Shown: positions 18,034 to 27,031 of the stretch, in pieces
How the letters are laid out: each line of letters starts with the position of its first letter
Numbering within the stretch: position 1 is the first letter of the stretch
Assembly: GCA_004561555.1 (NCBI GenBank)
Contig: SFVH01000003.1
Location: 5,305-69,304 of the forward strand
Length of the DNA stretch: 64,000 nt
Source: a bacterium
GTDB lineage: Bacteria > Bacteroidota > Bacteroidia > Bacteroidales > Muribaculaceae
Reading direction: 5' to 3'
Translations under genes and position numbers: made by a program
The notes under the pieces: generated by a model
What the model was told of the DNA's origin: nothing
Seen by the model: the letters and a program-made list of their open reading frames with translations, nothing else
Databases searched by the model: none

Positions 18034-18354
18034 TTATAAGAATCCTAATTCGAGTTTAGCCTCTTCCGACATCATATCTTGATTCCATTCAGGCTCAAAC
18101 ACAATATTCACATCTACGCTTTTCACCCCTTCCACGCTCTCAAGCTTTATGCGCACATCTTCAACAATAAAATCGGCGGCAGGGCAATTGGGGGCGGTGA
18201 GCGTCATATCCACACGAAGAGCGCCATCATCACTAAGGTCGATAGCATAAATCAGCCCAAGGTCGTAGACGTTTACGGGAATCTCCGGGTCGTATACAGT
18301 CTTGAGCATTTTCACTATTTTTTCCTCTATCAAGAGTTTTTCGTTTGCTTCCAT
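18034..18354 (-). CDS. DUF59/MIP18 family iron-sulfur cluster assembly factor (SufT/PaaD-like)
   Basis: 106-residue protein. MLKTVYDPEIPVNVYDLGLIY near residue 16 and MTLTAPNCPAADFI near residue 66 are the family core; the Cys in the second motif is the conserved reactive cysteine of MIP18/SufT proteins. These proteins aid maturation of Fe-S proteins. It heads a two-gene unit with lpxH. The only promoter match (18360-18390) would start RNA within a few bases of the ATG, so the mRNA may have almost no leader. Confidence 0.9.
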   Translation of the reverse strand: MEANEKLLIEEKIVKMLKTVYDPEIPVNVYDLGLIYAIDLSDDGALRVDMTLTAPNCPAADFIVEDVRIKLESVEGVKSVDVNIVFEPEWNQDMMSEEAKLELGFL

Positions 18355-18359
18355 AAGTG

Positions 18360-18390
18360 CAAAATTAATGGAAAATCCTCACAAAACCAA
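18360..18390 (-). promoter_or_regulatory. Promoter of the DUF59-lpxH unit
   Basis: Minus-strand TTG (18388-18390), 20 nt, TAATTTTG (18360-18367). The -7 box ends only 6 nt before the ATG at 18354, which would give a nearly leaderless message, so this match could also be chance. Confidence 0.35.
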
Positions 18391-18421
18391 CGAATACACC
18401 TCATTATAATAGAATAATTAC

Positions 18422-18429
18422 TATTTTTG
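18422..18429 (+). promoter_or_regulatory. -7 box of the PBP1A gene
   Basis: TATTTTTG matches TAnnTTTG, about 40 nt before the ATG at 18469; the -33 region is weak. Confidence 0.4.
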
Positions 18430-18468
18430 CAAAGCAATTACGAACAACAAAACAAATTTTCAACATAG

Positions 18469-20847
18469 ATGCGAACAAAGCGAGTAAATAATCCACAAAA
18501 ACAAAAGTTGGTGAACGGTGTGGTCACCGCCCTTTGGATTATCAACACATTAGGCATAATAGTTGTGATGCTGTTAGGATGGCTTATTTATAAAGCCTAC
18601 ATCGGTTATATGCCCCCTGTAGAAGATCTTATGAATCCCGTCGACCGCTATGCCACTCGCATTTTTTCTGCCGATGGCGAAGAGATGGGTCGCTACTATC
18701 AAAACAAGAATAATCGCGTATATGCCGACTACGATGAGATTTCGCCCAACGTGATAAATGCCTTGATAGCCACTGAAGACGAGCGATTTCTTGAACATTC
18801 GGGCATCGACCTCCAAGCTCTCTCACGCGTACTGGTAAAGACTATGCTTTTACGACAAAAAAATGCCGGTGGTGGCAGCACCATCACTCAGCAGCTTGCC
18901 AAACAGCTATATTCTCCGGAGAGCAACGGCTTATTCGACCGCGCTATGAAAAAGCCGGTAGAATGGGCTATTGCCGTAAAGCTTGAACGCTACTACACAA
19001 AGGAGGAAATCATAAAGATGTATCTCAATCAGTTTGATTTCCTCAACAATGCCGTTGGCATCAAAACCGCCGCCTATGTGTATTTTGGAGCTACCCCCGA
19101 CTCTCTGAAAATCGAGCAAGCGGCAATGCTTGTCGGGATGGTTAAAAATCCGTCGCTCTACAATCCCATTCGTCACCCCGACCGCACGTTGCAACGTCGC
19201 AACGTGGTGTTGTCGCAGATGTTGAAAGCCGAAATGATTTCTCAAGAGGAATATGACTCTCTGTCGGTATTACCCTTAGACATCAAGTTCCACCGGGTGG
19301 ACCATAAAGACGGTATTGCTCCTTATTTCCGTGAAGCCATTCGCTTGATGATGCAAGCAAAAAAACCCAACTACAACGATTATCCATCGTGGGACAAACA
19401 GCGATATGTCGACGACTCCATACAGTGGGAAACCAACCCCCTCTATGGTTGGGTGGAGAAAAATCCCAAAAGCGATGGGTCAAAATATAACATCTACACC
19501 GATGGATTACTTATCTACACATCCATCGATTCGCGCATGCAACGCTACGCAGAAGCAGCTGTAAAGGAGCACCTTATGGGCACGCTTCAGCCACAGTTTG
19601 ACCGCGAAAAGAAGGGCAAAGGTCCATACACCACCAACAGTGCCGAATTGGGGAATGTATCCGTCAAACAGCTCATAGACCGCGCTATTCGCCAAAGCGA
19701 GCGTTGGAGAGCTATGAAAGAAGGAGGATGCAGCGAAAGTGAAATTTATGCGGCTTTTGACAAGAAAACGGATATGCGGGTGTTCTCTTATCAAGGAGCT
19801 ATCGACACCACTATGACTCCTCGCGACTCTATCCTTTATCAAAAGTCATACCTCCGTGCCGGATTTATGTCGATGGACCCGCAAACCGGACTCATCAAAG
19901 CTTATGTGGGCGGACCAAACTTTGAGTTTTTCCAATATGATATGGCAGGGCAAGGACGCCGACAAATCGGTTCAACAGTGAAGCCGTTCCTTTATGCCTA
20001 TGCTTTTGAAGAAGGATACACCCCTTGCGACCAATTTCTCAATGCTCAACCCTCTATCACCTTGCCGACCGGGCAAGTATGGGAGCCTCGTAATGCCGGA
20101 CACGCTCGCGTGGGCGAGATGGTAGACCTTTATTGGGCTCTCACCAACTCCAACAACTGGATATCAGCTCGATTGATGAGTGAGCTGTCGCCGGCGGCAT
20201 TGGTGCGCACAATGCACACCTTCGGCATCACCAACCATCTCGATGCAGTGATGTCGCTCTGTTTGGGTCCATGCGACGTGTCGGTGAGAGAGATGGTTAC
20301 AGCCTATACCGCTTTTGCCAATAAAGGACTTCGCGTCGACCCTATCTATGTGACCAAGATTTGCGACAACAACGGCAACGTAATTTCGGAATTTTCACCG
20401 CAATACACGGAGGTGCTTAGCGAAAGTGCTTATTTCAAAATGGTGAATATTCTCCAAAACGTAATCAATGCCGGTACGGGTAACCGCTTGCGACGCCCTC
20501 CTTATAATATTACCGCACCGATGGGCGGAAAGACCGGTACAACCAACTACAACTCCGACGGTTGGTTTATGGCATTCACTCCCAAACTCGTGTCGGGAGC
20601 ATGGGTTGGTGGCGAAGAGAGATACATCCACTTCAACAGCATGGCGCAAGGTCAAGGCGCTTCAATGGCATTGCCCATCTACGGATTGTTTATAAAGAAG
20701 GTGTATGCCGACAAAACTCTGCCGTATTCGCAAAACGATAAATTTCCCGAGCCTCCGGAAGGATTTGAGCCTTGCTATAAGGAAGATATCGTCGGCGATG
20801 TTGTTGAAGAACAGCCCGTGGAAGCCGTCGAAAATGCATTCGAGTAA
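18469..20847 (+). CDS. mrcA: Penicillin-binding protein 1A, bifunctional transglycosylase/transpeptidase
   Basis: 792 residues. One N-terminal membrane anchor (about residues 20-45) after a basic start. The GT51 transglycosylase domain follows with EDERFLEHSGID near residue 104 (catalytic Glu) and GGGSTITQQLAKQLY near 138. The transpeptidase domain has the active-site motif STVKPF (Ser near residue 502), SNN near 561 and KTGTTN near 688, so all three penicillin-binding motifs are intact. It polymerises and cross-links peptidoglycan on the outer face of the inner membrane. The C-terminal tail is acidic. It is divergent from the DUF59-lpxH pair and followed by a weak hairpin. Confidence 0.95.
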   Translation: MRTKRVNNPQKQKLVNGVVTALWIINTLGIIVVMLLGWLIYKAYIGYMPPVEDLMNPVDRYATRIFSADGEEMGRYYQNKNNRVYADYDEISPNVINALIATEDERFLEHSGIDLQALSRVLVKTMLLRQKNAGGGSTITQQLAKQLYSPESNGLFDRAMKKPVEWAIAVKLERYYTKEEIIKMYLNQFDFLNNAVGIKTAAYVYFGATPDSLKIEQAAMLVGMVKNPSLYNPIRHPDRTLQRRNVVLSQMLKAEMISQEEYDSLSVLPLDIKFHRVDHKDGIAPYFREAIRLMMQAKKPNYNDYPSWDKQRYVDDSIQWETNPLYGWVEKNPKSDGSKYNIYTDGLLIYTSIDSRMQRYAEAAVKEHLMGTLQPQFDREKKGKGPYTTNSAELGNVSVKQLIDRAIRQSERWRAMKEGGCSESEIYAAFDKKTDMRVFSYQGAIDTTMTPRDSILYQKSYLRAGFMSMDPQTGLIKAYVGGPNFEFFQYDMAGQGRRQIGSTVKPFLYAYAFEEGYTPCDQFLNAQPSITLPTGQVWEPRNAGHARVGEMVDLYWALTNSNNWISARLMSELSPAALVRTMHTFGITNHLDAVMSLCLGPCDVSVREMVTAYTAFANKGLRVDPIYVTKICDNNGNVISEFSPQYTEVLSESAYFKMVNILQNVINAGTGNRLRRPPYNITAPMGGKTGTTNYNSDGWFMAFTPKLVSGAWVGGEERYIHFNSMAQGQGASMALPIYGLFIKKVYADKTLPYSQNDKFPEPPEGFEPCYKEDIVGDVVEEQPVEAVENAFE

Positions 20848-20877
20848 ACAAATTCTTTTATCCAAATGATAAAAAGA

Positions 20878-20895
20878 ATCGGTATTTTTACCGAT
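20878..20895 (+). terminator. Weak hairpin after PBP1A
   Basis: ATCGGTA/TACCGAT with a TTTT loop, 30 nt after the stop; only a broken T run follows, so terminator function is uncertain. Confidence 0.35.
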
Positions 20896-20912
20896 CTATA
20901 AGAATTTTTACC

Positions 20913-20920
20913 TACATTTG
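20913..20920 (+). promoter_or_regulatory. -7 box of the oadA-like gene
   Basis: TACATTTG matches TAnnTTTG, about 70 nt upstream of the ATG at 20992; no good -33 box. Confidence 0.45.
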
Positions 20921-20991
20921 CAGAAAAATTTCTCTAATTGTGAAATTTTTATTAGATAAGAACATTATTAATTCTTAATAAAAAAATCATT

Positions 20992-22860
20992 ATGAGTCGT
21001 AGTTTAAAAGTTAGGGATTTAACCCTCCGCGATGGACAACAGTCCTTGTTTGCTACTCGTATGAAACAAGAGAGCATCGACAAACTGCTCCCTCTCTACA
21101 AAGAAGCCGGTTTCTACGCTATGGAAGTGTGGGGCGGCGCAGTACCCGACTCGGTTATGCGCTATCTTGGCGAAGACCCATGGGTACGCCTAAAAACTAT
21201 CAGTGACGCAATTGGCGGTGTTTCAAAACTCACTGCTCTTTCACGCGGTCGCAACCTCTTCGGTTACGTACCCTATCCCACGAGCGTGCTTGAAGGATTT
21301 TATAAAGAAGCCATCAAAAACGGACTTGGCATTATGCGTATCTTCGATGCGCTCAACGACCTCGACAATGTCAAAGAGTCTATCAAGCTCATTAACGATA
21401 TGGGAGGCATCCCCGACGGTGCTGTCTGCTACACTGTTGACCCGAAGAATGAAGAGCCGGAACCGGAAAAATGCTTCTTTAAGCGTCTGTTTGGCAAAAA
21501 GCCTGTAGCTCCCGAACTGATTTTCACCGACGACTATTTTGTAGAAAAAGCCAAAGGTATGGAAGCCTATGGTGCAAAAATAATCACTCTCAAAGATATG
21601 GCAGGCTTGGTAAACCCGTTGCGTGCCGCATCATTGATTTCCAAACTCAAGGCAGCTGTTAAGGTACCTGTCGACTTCCACACCCACTGTACTCCCGGCT
21701 ACGGCTTGGCATCGGTGGTAATGGCAATGCTCCATGGAGTGGATATCGTAGACACCAACATTTGGTATTTTGGCGGTGGCTCGGCAGCTCCCGCAATCGA
21801 GCTTATATATCTGTTTGCAAAACGTATGGATATCAAGGTAGAAGTGAATATGGAAGTGGTGGGAAAAATCCGCGAGCAACTCAAGACAGTGCGCACCGAC
21901 CTTGCCGCATTCGACCTTCACAAAGGCGACTTCCCGAAAGACTTTGACCCATTGAAAGACAAGCTACCAGAAGACGTTGAAGCCCTCTTCGACAATGCCG
22001 TGGCAGCGGCAAAAGCCGACGACGAAGCTACACTTCTCGACAACTGCCACGCTATTGAACAATACTTCAACTTCCCGAAACCCAACCTGTTGGTAAAAGA
22101 GGCTGAAGTGCCGGGCGGTATGTATTCAAATATGGTGGCTCAATTAAAATCACTCAATGCCGAAGATGTGCTCGACGATGCCATGCGCCTCATCCCGAAG
22201 GTGCGTCGCGATGCCGGCTTGGTGCCATTGGTTACTCCAACCAGCCAGATTGTAGGTAGCCAGGCTGTGAGTCTCGCCATCGACCGCAAGAAAGGCAACG
22301 CCGACTACACCACCAAGAGCAATCAGTTTATTTCACTTATCAAGGGTGAATATGGACACACTCCGGTGGCTATCTCTCCGGAATTCCGCGAACAAATCAC
22401 CGGCGATGCTAACGAGCATCCCTATGATGTGTCGACATATAAAGAACCTGCAAATCCGGTACTTAAAGAATGTGGCGACAGCAAACTCGCCGTCAATAAT
22501 CAAGAATACTTGCTTCTACAACTCCTTCCCACGGTGGCTAACGGATTTCTCAAAAAGCGTCGTGAAGAGGAATATGTAGCATCTATCCCGGAGCCCACTC
22601 CCGAAGAAAAGGCTCGTATGGAAGAGCTCGCCGCTCCAATCACCGGTCAGTGTGAACGCGCACCGATGGGTGGTAGAGTAATCGTCGTTAACGTCAAGAA
22701 AGGTGACAAAGTGAAGAAAGGCGACCTCCTCGTGGTTTATGAGGCTATGAAGATGGAAAACGAACTCGAAGCTGAACGCGATGCCGTAGTGAAGCGTGTA
22801 TTCGTACAAGTAGACGATGTGGTGGGCACTGATGCTCCTCTCGTAGAATTTGAAGATTAA
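20992..22860 (+). CDS. oadA: Biotin-dependent carboxyltransferase, oxaloacetate decarboxylase alpha/pyruvate carboxylase B-like
   Basis: 622 residues. The HMGL-like TIM barrel starts with LTLRDGQQSLFATRM near residue 11, including the carboxyltransferase signature RDGQQS; the metal-site region is DFHTHCTPGYG near residue 226. A PYC_OADA domain follows, then a proline/acid linker (PEPTPEEKARME) and a C-terminal biotinyl domain where YEAMKMENE carries the biotinylated lysine (K587). The chemistry is transfer of CO2 between biotin and a 2-oxo or acyl-CoA substrate. No beta/gamma membrane subunits or biotin carboxylase gene lie beside it, so whether it works with a sodium pump or as a pyruvate carboxylase subunit is open. 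A strong terminator follows, so it is monocistronic. Confidence 0.9.
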   Translation: MSRSLKVRDLTLRDGQQSLFATRMKQESIDKLLPLYKEAGFYAMEVWGGAVPDSVMRYLGEDPWVRLKTISDAIGGVSKLTALSRGRNLFGYVPYPTSVLEGFYKEAIKNGLGIMRIFDALNDLDNVKESIKLINDMGGIPDGAVCYTVDPKNEEPEPEKCFFKRLFGKKPVAPELIFTDDYFVEKAKGMEAYGAKIITLKDMAGLVNPLRAASLISKLKAAVKVPVDFHTHCTPGYGLASVVMAMLHGVDIVDTNIWYFGGGSAAPAIELIYLFAKRMDIKVEVNMEVVGKIREQLKTVRTDLAAFDLHKGDFPKDFDPLKDKLPEDVEALFDNAVAAAKADDEATLLDNCHAIEQYFNFPKPNLLVKEAEVPGGMYSNMVAQLKSLNAEDVLDDAMRLIPKVRRDAGLVPLVTPTSQIVGSQAVSLAIDRKKGNADYTTKSNQFISLIKGEYGHTPVAISPEFREQITGDANEHPYDVSTYKEPANPVLKECGDSKLAVNNQEYLLLQLLPTVANGFLKKRREEEYVASIPEPTPEEKARMEELAAPITGQCERAPMGGRVIVVNVKKGDKVKKGDLLVVYEAMKMENELEAERDAVVKRVFVQVDDVVGTDAPLVEFED

Positions 22861-22885
22861 TCATCAGATTATTCTCATACATATA

Positions 22886-22920
22886 AGGGGTTGCAATTGC
22901 TGTTGCAACCTCTTGTTTTT
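22886..22920 (+). terminator. oadA terminator
   Basis: AGGGGTTGCAA (22886-22896) pairs with TTGCAACCTCT (22903-22913), one G-U pair, followed by TGTTTTT. Confidence 0.8.
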
Positions 22921-22938
22921 ATCATACAAAACACGGCT

Positions 22939-22969
22939 TTTGATATTTCAATAAAAAGAATTATATTTG
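22939..22969 (+). promoter_or_regulatory. Consensus promoter before a gene-less structured stretch
   Basis: TTTG (22939-22942), 19 nt, TATATTTG (22962-22969): an exact match on the plus strand, with no protein gene downstream until after the terminator at 23361. Confidence 0.6.
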
Positions 22970-22975
22970 TGATAT

Positions 22976-23400
22976 AAACAAATAAACATATATAAAAATA
23001 AACCGATAACAAAATAACAGCGTTTACTATTTATTCGTATGTCCTGAAAACCTGAGAAATTTTCAAGTGAATTAAAAAAAGCGAATAAGTCGTGTAAACG
23101 TCTGCGTCGATTTGGCGTAGACGGACTTATCTATTTTTTAAGGCAGTCTCAGGGCCTCAGGACAAAGATAAGCGGTCTACGCCTTCTTTGTCTTGAGGCC
23201 CCAAAGCTACTGATACAGAGAATGATAGTTTGCGCCAAATCTTTCGCTGTATGAATTTCCACACTACTCCAAAGACTAATGTCAAACGCATAACCGATAT
23301 CCATATAGGCAAGATGATAGAGCAGATGCTCTTCCCCAAATTTTCTGAAGACGTGTTGATAATACGGCTGCGACTAATGAAGTCGCAGCCGTATTTTAAT
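22976..23400 (+). ncRNA. Candidate structured non-coding RNA
   Basis: This stretch has no persuasive protein gene, yet has a consensus promoter at its start and a perfect 15-bp terminator at its end. Between them are two strong helices. The first is at 23083-23130: AAGTC and CGTCTGCG pair with CGTAGACG and GACTT, with a 7-nt bulge, and a T run follows. The second is a 17-bp stem, GGGCCTCAGGACAAAGA (23152-23168) with 23185-23201, one G-U pair. The apical loop of the second contains GTCTACGCC (23175-23183), exactly complementary to GGCGTAGAC (23114-23122) in the first, so a long-range or alternative pairing is possible. The 3' part (about 23200-23360) also reads open in one plus frame (HIGKMIEQMLFPKFSED), which may be a vestige of a gene. 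I cannot assign an RNA family. Confidence 0.35.
23361..23400. terminator. Bidirectional terminator between the RNA candidate and a glycosyltransferase gene
   Basis: AATACGGCTGCGACT (23361-23375) and its perfect complement (23381-23395) around AATGA. T-rich on the plus side (TTTTAATTATTT); it may also serve minus-strand transcripts. Confidence 0.75.
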
Positions 23401-23520
23401 TATTTATGATTATCTGTTTGCGTTAGTTTTCCGGATTTAAAAACTTCTTCGTCAAATCACTTTACTTATACAAGATTGTAATCGGTGATTACAGCCGATT
23501 AAAACACCTCAACAGTCTTA

Positions 23521-24336
23521 TTACAGATATTTATCCACACCTTTTTCGCAATATACGATGCAGTTGGTTTGACGCTGTTTCCAATAAATATCGTTTTGCT
23601 CAAAATTATCCATAAACTTATCCTCATGCCATAGATGAAATGCAATCCCTGCGAATTTCATATGTCGCTTCATGACCCCTAAAGCACGAATACGGGAAAA
23701 CAAGTCACTATCCTCACGTCCCCAGCCCTCAAAGTTTTCATCATAGCCGTTCACTTTCAAGAAATCGTCTTTCCAAAACGACATATTACACCCCAAAGCC
23801 ATCTCCTTATTACGCCGATAGCGTGGCGCAAAAATGCCAGAAAGCACGGAAGAATGAATAGAGTTTTCCGCCCTTGAGATACCTTTTGTCCAAGGATATA
23901 TGCGGCGACTCTTCGCTTCGCGGCAAATCTTCTCGGTGAGCTGTCTTTCGATATTACACCTACCACCTTTCAGATAATATCCCGGGCGAGAGAGTCGAAT
24001 GTGGTCGGCTACAAACAAAGGATGCAGCATCACATCGCCATCAATCTGAATGATATATTGACCGGAAGCCTTCGCTACCGCCTTATTGCGCATCATTGCC
24101 AATCGGAACCCTTTATCCTCGTGCCACACATGAATCAAGGGCACAGGCGACAGCTGTTGCATCCGCTCAATCAACTTTCGAGTGTCGCTGCGCGAACCAT
24201 CATCGCCCACAATTATTTCATCAGGCAACACTTTCTGTTTAAACACACTGTCGAGACACACACTCAATGCGTCAGGCCGATTATAAGTAGAAATAATCAG
24301 CGACACTCCAAACTGTTTTGCTTCTTGATTGCTCAT
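23521..24336 (-). CDS. Glycosyltransferase family 2 with galactosyltransferase-type C-terminal domain
   Basis: 271 residues from ATG 24336 (MSNQEAKQFGVSLIISTYNRP); an earlier ATG at 24393 would add 19 residues that do not resemble the domain start. GT-A motifs: SLIISTYNRP, VGDDGSRSDT near residue 44, and IDGDVMLHP (DxD equivalent) near 100. The C-terminal GWGREDSDLFSRI near residue 205 is the Glyco_transf_7C-type motif seen in beta-1,4-galactosyltransferases and chondroitin synthases. Cytosolic; likely adds sugars to a surface glycan. It is convergent with the structured region and divergent from gmd. Confidence 0.85.
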   Translation of the reverse strand: MSNQEAKQFGVSLIISTYNRPDALSVCLDSVFKQKVLPDEIIVGDDGSRSDTRKLIERMQQLSPVPLIHVWHEDKGFRLAMMRNKAVAKASGQYIIQIDGDVMLHPLFVADHIRLSRPGYYLKGGRCNIERQLTEKICREAKSRRIYPWTKGISRAENSIHSSVLSGIFAPRYRRNKEMALGCNMSFWKDDFLKVNGYDENFEGWGREDSDLFSRIRALGVMKRHMKFAGIAFHLWHEDKFMDNFEQNDIYWKQRQTNCIVYCEKGVDKYL

Positions 24337-24575
24337 AATTATTGCCAATTTATTTGAAGGCTTATTAAAAAATTTTCTTGTTTCAATAGGCAAAAATTTG
24401 CTAATAATTTCATTTCAGAAATAATTATTTACATAGACAATAAATATAGAACATATTCACTATGCAAATATAACAAATGTGTCGCAGAAATTGCAACACG
24501 GCAGAAGAAGAGTGTGTTTAAGCAATAAAAATTTAAAAACAAAGATATTTACTTTTTATTGCAGTCAACTTACAC

Positions 24576-24583
24576 TATCTTTG
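24576..24583 (+). promoter_or_regulatory. -7 box of gmd
   Basis: TATCTTTG, 17 nt before the ATG at 24600; -33 box weak. Confidence 0.45.
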
Positions 24584-24599
24584 TAAAAAAAATTGAGAA

Positions 24600-25691
24600 A
24601 TGGGTGAGAAGCAAAAAATTGCATTAATCACAGGCATCACGGGTCAAGACGGCTCGTTTCTTGCCGAGTTTTTATTAGATAAGGGTTATGAAGTACACGG
24701 CATTATTCGACGTAGCTCGTCGTTTAACACCGGGCGTATAGAACATTTATATTTTGACGAATGGGTGCGCGATATGAAGCGCCGTCGCCTCATCAACCTT
24801 CATTATGGGGATATGACCGACTCTTCGTCGCTTATACGCATCATTCAAGAACTTCAGCCAGATGAAATCTACAACCTTGCAGCACAAAGTCATGTAAAGG
24901 TGTCGTTTGAAGTGCCCGAATACACTGCCGACACCGACGCTGTGGGCACTCTCCGCCTGCTTGAGGCAGTGCGTATGCTCGGCTTGGGCGGCAAAACCCG
25001 CATCTATCAAGCGAGCACATCGGAGCTGTTCGGCAAGGTTCAAGAGATACCTCAACGCGAAACCACACCGTTCTATCCCCGCAGCCCTTACGGCTGTGCC
25101 AAACTCTATGGCTTCTGGATAACCAAAAACTATCGCGAGAGTTATGGGATGTATGCTGTCAACGGCATCCTGTTCAACCATGAGAGCGAACGTCGCGGAG
25201 AGACGTTTGTCACCCGAAAAATCACGCTTGCCGTGGCTCGCATTGCTGCCGGACTGCAAGATAAACTCTATTTGGGCAACCTCAACGCACGTCGCGACTG
25301 GGGGTATGCTCGCGACTATGTGGAATGTATGTGGCTGATGCTCCAACAAGACCGACCCGACGACTTTGTCATTGCTACCGGCGACGACCATTCGGTGCGC
25401 GACTTCACCGACCTGGCTTTTCGCAGAGCCGGCATCACCCTACGATGGGAAGGCGAAGGGGTAGATGAAAAAGGCATCGACATAGCTACCGGACGTGTGC
25501 TCGTGGAAGTAGACCCCAAGTATTTCCGTCCTTGTGAAGTGGAGCAGCTGCTCGGTGACCCCACCAAAGCACGCACAGTGTTGGGTTGGAATCCTCGCAA
25601 AACGACATTTGAACAACTGGTAAACATTATGGTGGACCACGATATGGCAATGATTAAAAATCACCGCCACGATAGCGACCGCCTAATATGA
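24600..25691 (+). CDS. gmd: GDP-mannose 4,6-dehydratase
   Basis: 363 residues. NAD(P)-binding loop [15 protein letters not shown] near residue 12, [15 protein letters not shown] near 38, catalytic Thr in ASTSELFG near 139 and the SDR YxxxK as YGCAKLYG near 164. It converts GDP-D-mannose to GDP-4-keto-6-deoxymannose, the first step to GDP-L-fucose. The next gene, 12 nt downstream, encodes the second enzyme, so this two-gene operon supplies GDP-fucose for capsule and glycoprotein fucosylation, which is prominent in Bacteroidales. Confidence 0.97.
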   Translation: MGEKQKIALITGITGQDGSFLAEFLLDKGYEVHGIIRRSSSFNTGRIEHLYFDEWVRDMKRRRLINLHYGDMTDSSSLIRIIQELQPDEIYNLAAQSHVKVSFEVPEYTADTDAVGTLRLLEAVRMLGLGGKTRIYQASTSELFGKVQEIPQRETTPFYPRSPYGCAKLYGFWITKNYRESYGMYAVNGILFNHESERRGETFVTRKITLAVARIAAGLQDKLYLGNLNARRDWGYARDYVECMWLMLQQDRPDDFVIATGDDHSVRDFTDLAFRRAGITLRWEGEGVDEKGIDIATGRVLVEVDPKYFRPCEVEQLLGDPTKARTVLGWNPRKTTFEQLVNIMVDHDMAMIKNHRHDSDRLI

Positions 25692-25703
25692 TAAATAAAA
25701 ACG

Positions 25704-26777
25704 ATGGAAAAAACATCAAAAATCTATGTGGCAGGGCATCGCGGGCTTGTAGGCTCTGCTATTTGGAAAAATCTCACCGAGAAAGGCTACACCAACCTCG
25801 TGGGACGCACTCACAATCAGCTTGACCTGATGGATGCATCGGCAGTGAAACGCTTCTTCGACGAGGAGCGACCGGAATATGTGGTGCTTGCCGCCGCCTT
25901 TGTAGGTGGCATTATGGCAAACAGCATTTATCGCGCCGACTTCATCTACCGCAATCTCCAGATACAGCAAAATGTAATCGGAGAGAGTTTCCGCCATGGC
26001 GTAAAAAAGTTGTTATTTCTCGGGAGCACTTGCATCTACCCTCGCGAAGCACCGCAACCGATCCCGGAAAATGCCCTCCTCACCTCTCCTTTGGAATGGA
26101 CCAATGAGCCATATGCTATCGCAAAAATTGCCGGCTTGAAGATGTGCGAAAGCTTTAATCTTCAATACGGCACCAACTACATCGCTGTGATGCCCACCAA
26201 CCTCTACGGACCAAACGACAACTTCGACCTTGTGAGCAGCCATGTACTGCCGGCAATGATACGCAAAATGCACCTTGCGCGCCTACTGATGGAGGGCAAG
26301 CGCGAAGCCATACGCAAAGACTTGGCGGCACGACCTGTCGGTGATGTCAATGCCACCGCAAGCGATGAGGTTATTGATGCCACACTCTCCACCTACGGCA
26401 TCACTACCAACACCCTGAAGCTATGGGGCTCCGGCAAGCCAATCCGCGAATTTCTTTGGAGCGAGGATATGGCAGATGCCTCTGTGTTTGTGATGGAGAA
26501 TATCGACTTCGACCGACTGCGAGGCTCTGACAAGGAAGTACGCAACTGCCACATCAACATCGGTAGCGGACGTGAAGTGACGATAGCCCAAGTGGCTGAT
26601 ATGGTAAAGACCGCCGTGGGCTACAAGGGAGAAATCCTTTGGGATGCCACCAAGCCCGACGGCACAATGCGCAAGCTAACGGATGTGAGCAAGCTCCACT
26701 CGTTGGGTTGGCGACATAAGATGGAGCTCGAAGACGGTATTGCCACCCTTTATGAATGGTATGTGAGCCATCAATAA
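25704..26777 (+). CDS. fcl: GDP-L-fucose synthase
   Basis: 357 residues, SDR fold: VAGHRGLVGSAIW near residue 9, LGSTCIYPREAPQPIPE near 106 and the YxxxK pair in EPYAIAKIAGL near 136. It epimerises and reduces GDP-4-keto-6-deoxymannose to GDP-L-fucose. An insertion of about 35 residues (residues 195-230, rich in charged residues) between the catalytic core and the substrate-binding part makes it longer than the roughly 320-residue E. coli enzyme; such insertions are common in Bacteroidales copies. A terminator follows 36 nt after the stop. Confidence 0.95.
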   Translation: MEKTSKIYVAGHRGLVGSAIWKNLTEKGYTNLVGRTHNQLDLMDASAVKRFFDEERPEYVVLAAAFVGGIMANSIYRADFIYRNLQIQQNVIGESFRHGVKKLLFLGSTCIYPREAPQPIPENALLTSPLEWTNEPYAIAKIAGLKMCESFNLQYGTNYIAVMPTNLYGPNDNFDLVSSHVLPAMIRKMHLARLLMEGKREAIRKDLAARPVGDVNATASDEVIDATLSTYGITTNTLKLWGSGKPIREFLWSEDMADASVFVMENIDFDRLRGSDKEVRNCHINIGSGREVTIAQVADMVKTAVGYKGEILWDATKPDGTMRKLTDVSKLHSLGWRHKMELEDGIATLYEWYVSHQ

Positions 26778-26813
26778 CCTACGGCTCTTATTTTAATAGA
26801 CATCAAACTCATT

Positions 26814-26845
26814 ACCCGATTTTCAACCGAATCGGGTATTTTTTT
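26814..26845 (+). terminator. gmd-fcl terminator
   Basis: ACCCGATT/AATCGGGT (26814-26821 with 26830-26837) followed by A and seven T. Confidence 0.85.
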
Positions 26846-26889
26846 CAATAAAAGAGCCGAAGCATAATTCAAATGAAGAGCCAAATTAA

Positions 26890-26920
26890 TTGTTAATAAC
26901 AAACAATTAATGTACCTTTG
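26890..26920 (+). promoter_or_regulatory. Promoter of the acyltransferase-flippase pair
   Basis: TTG (26890-26892), 20 nt, TACCTTTG (26913-26920). Leader of about 105 nt to the chosen ATG. Confidence 0.6.
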
Positions 26921-27031
26921 CATTGCATATAGAAAACCGAAGCACAGAATGTTGCTCGGTGATTTTGTGTGTATTACCGGCTGAATTTTTGTGAATATGA
27001 CAAGCTGATTAGAAAAACAATAAAAAGAAAT

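Noticed and set aside
24747..25391. A 214-codon minus-strand frame opposite gmd
   Set aside because: gmd is certain on the plus strand; the frame has no motif.
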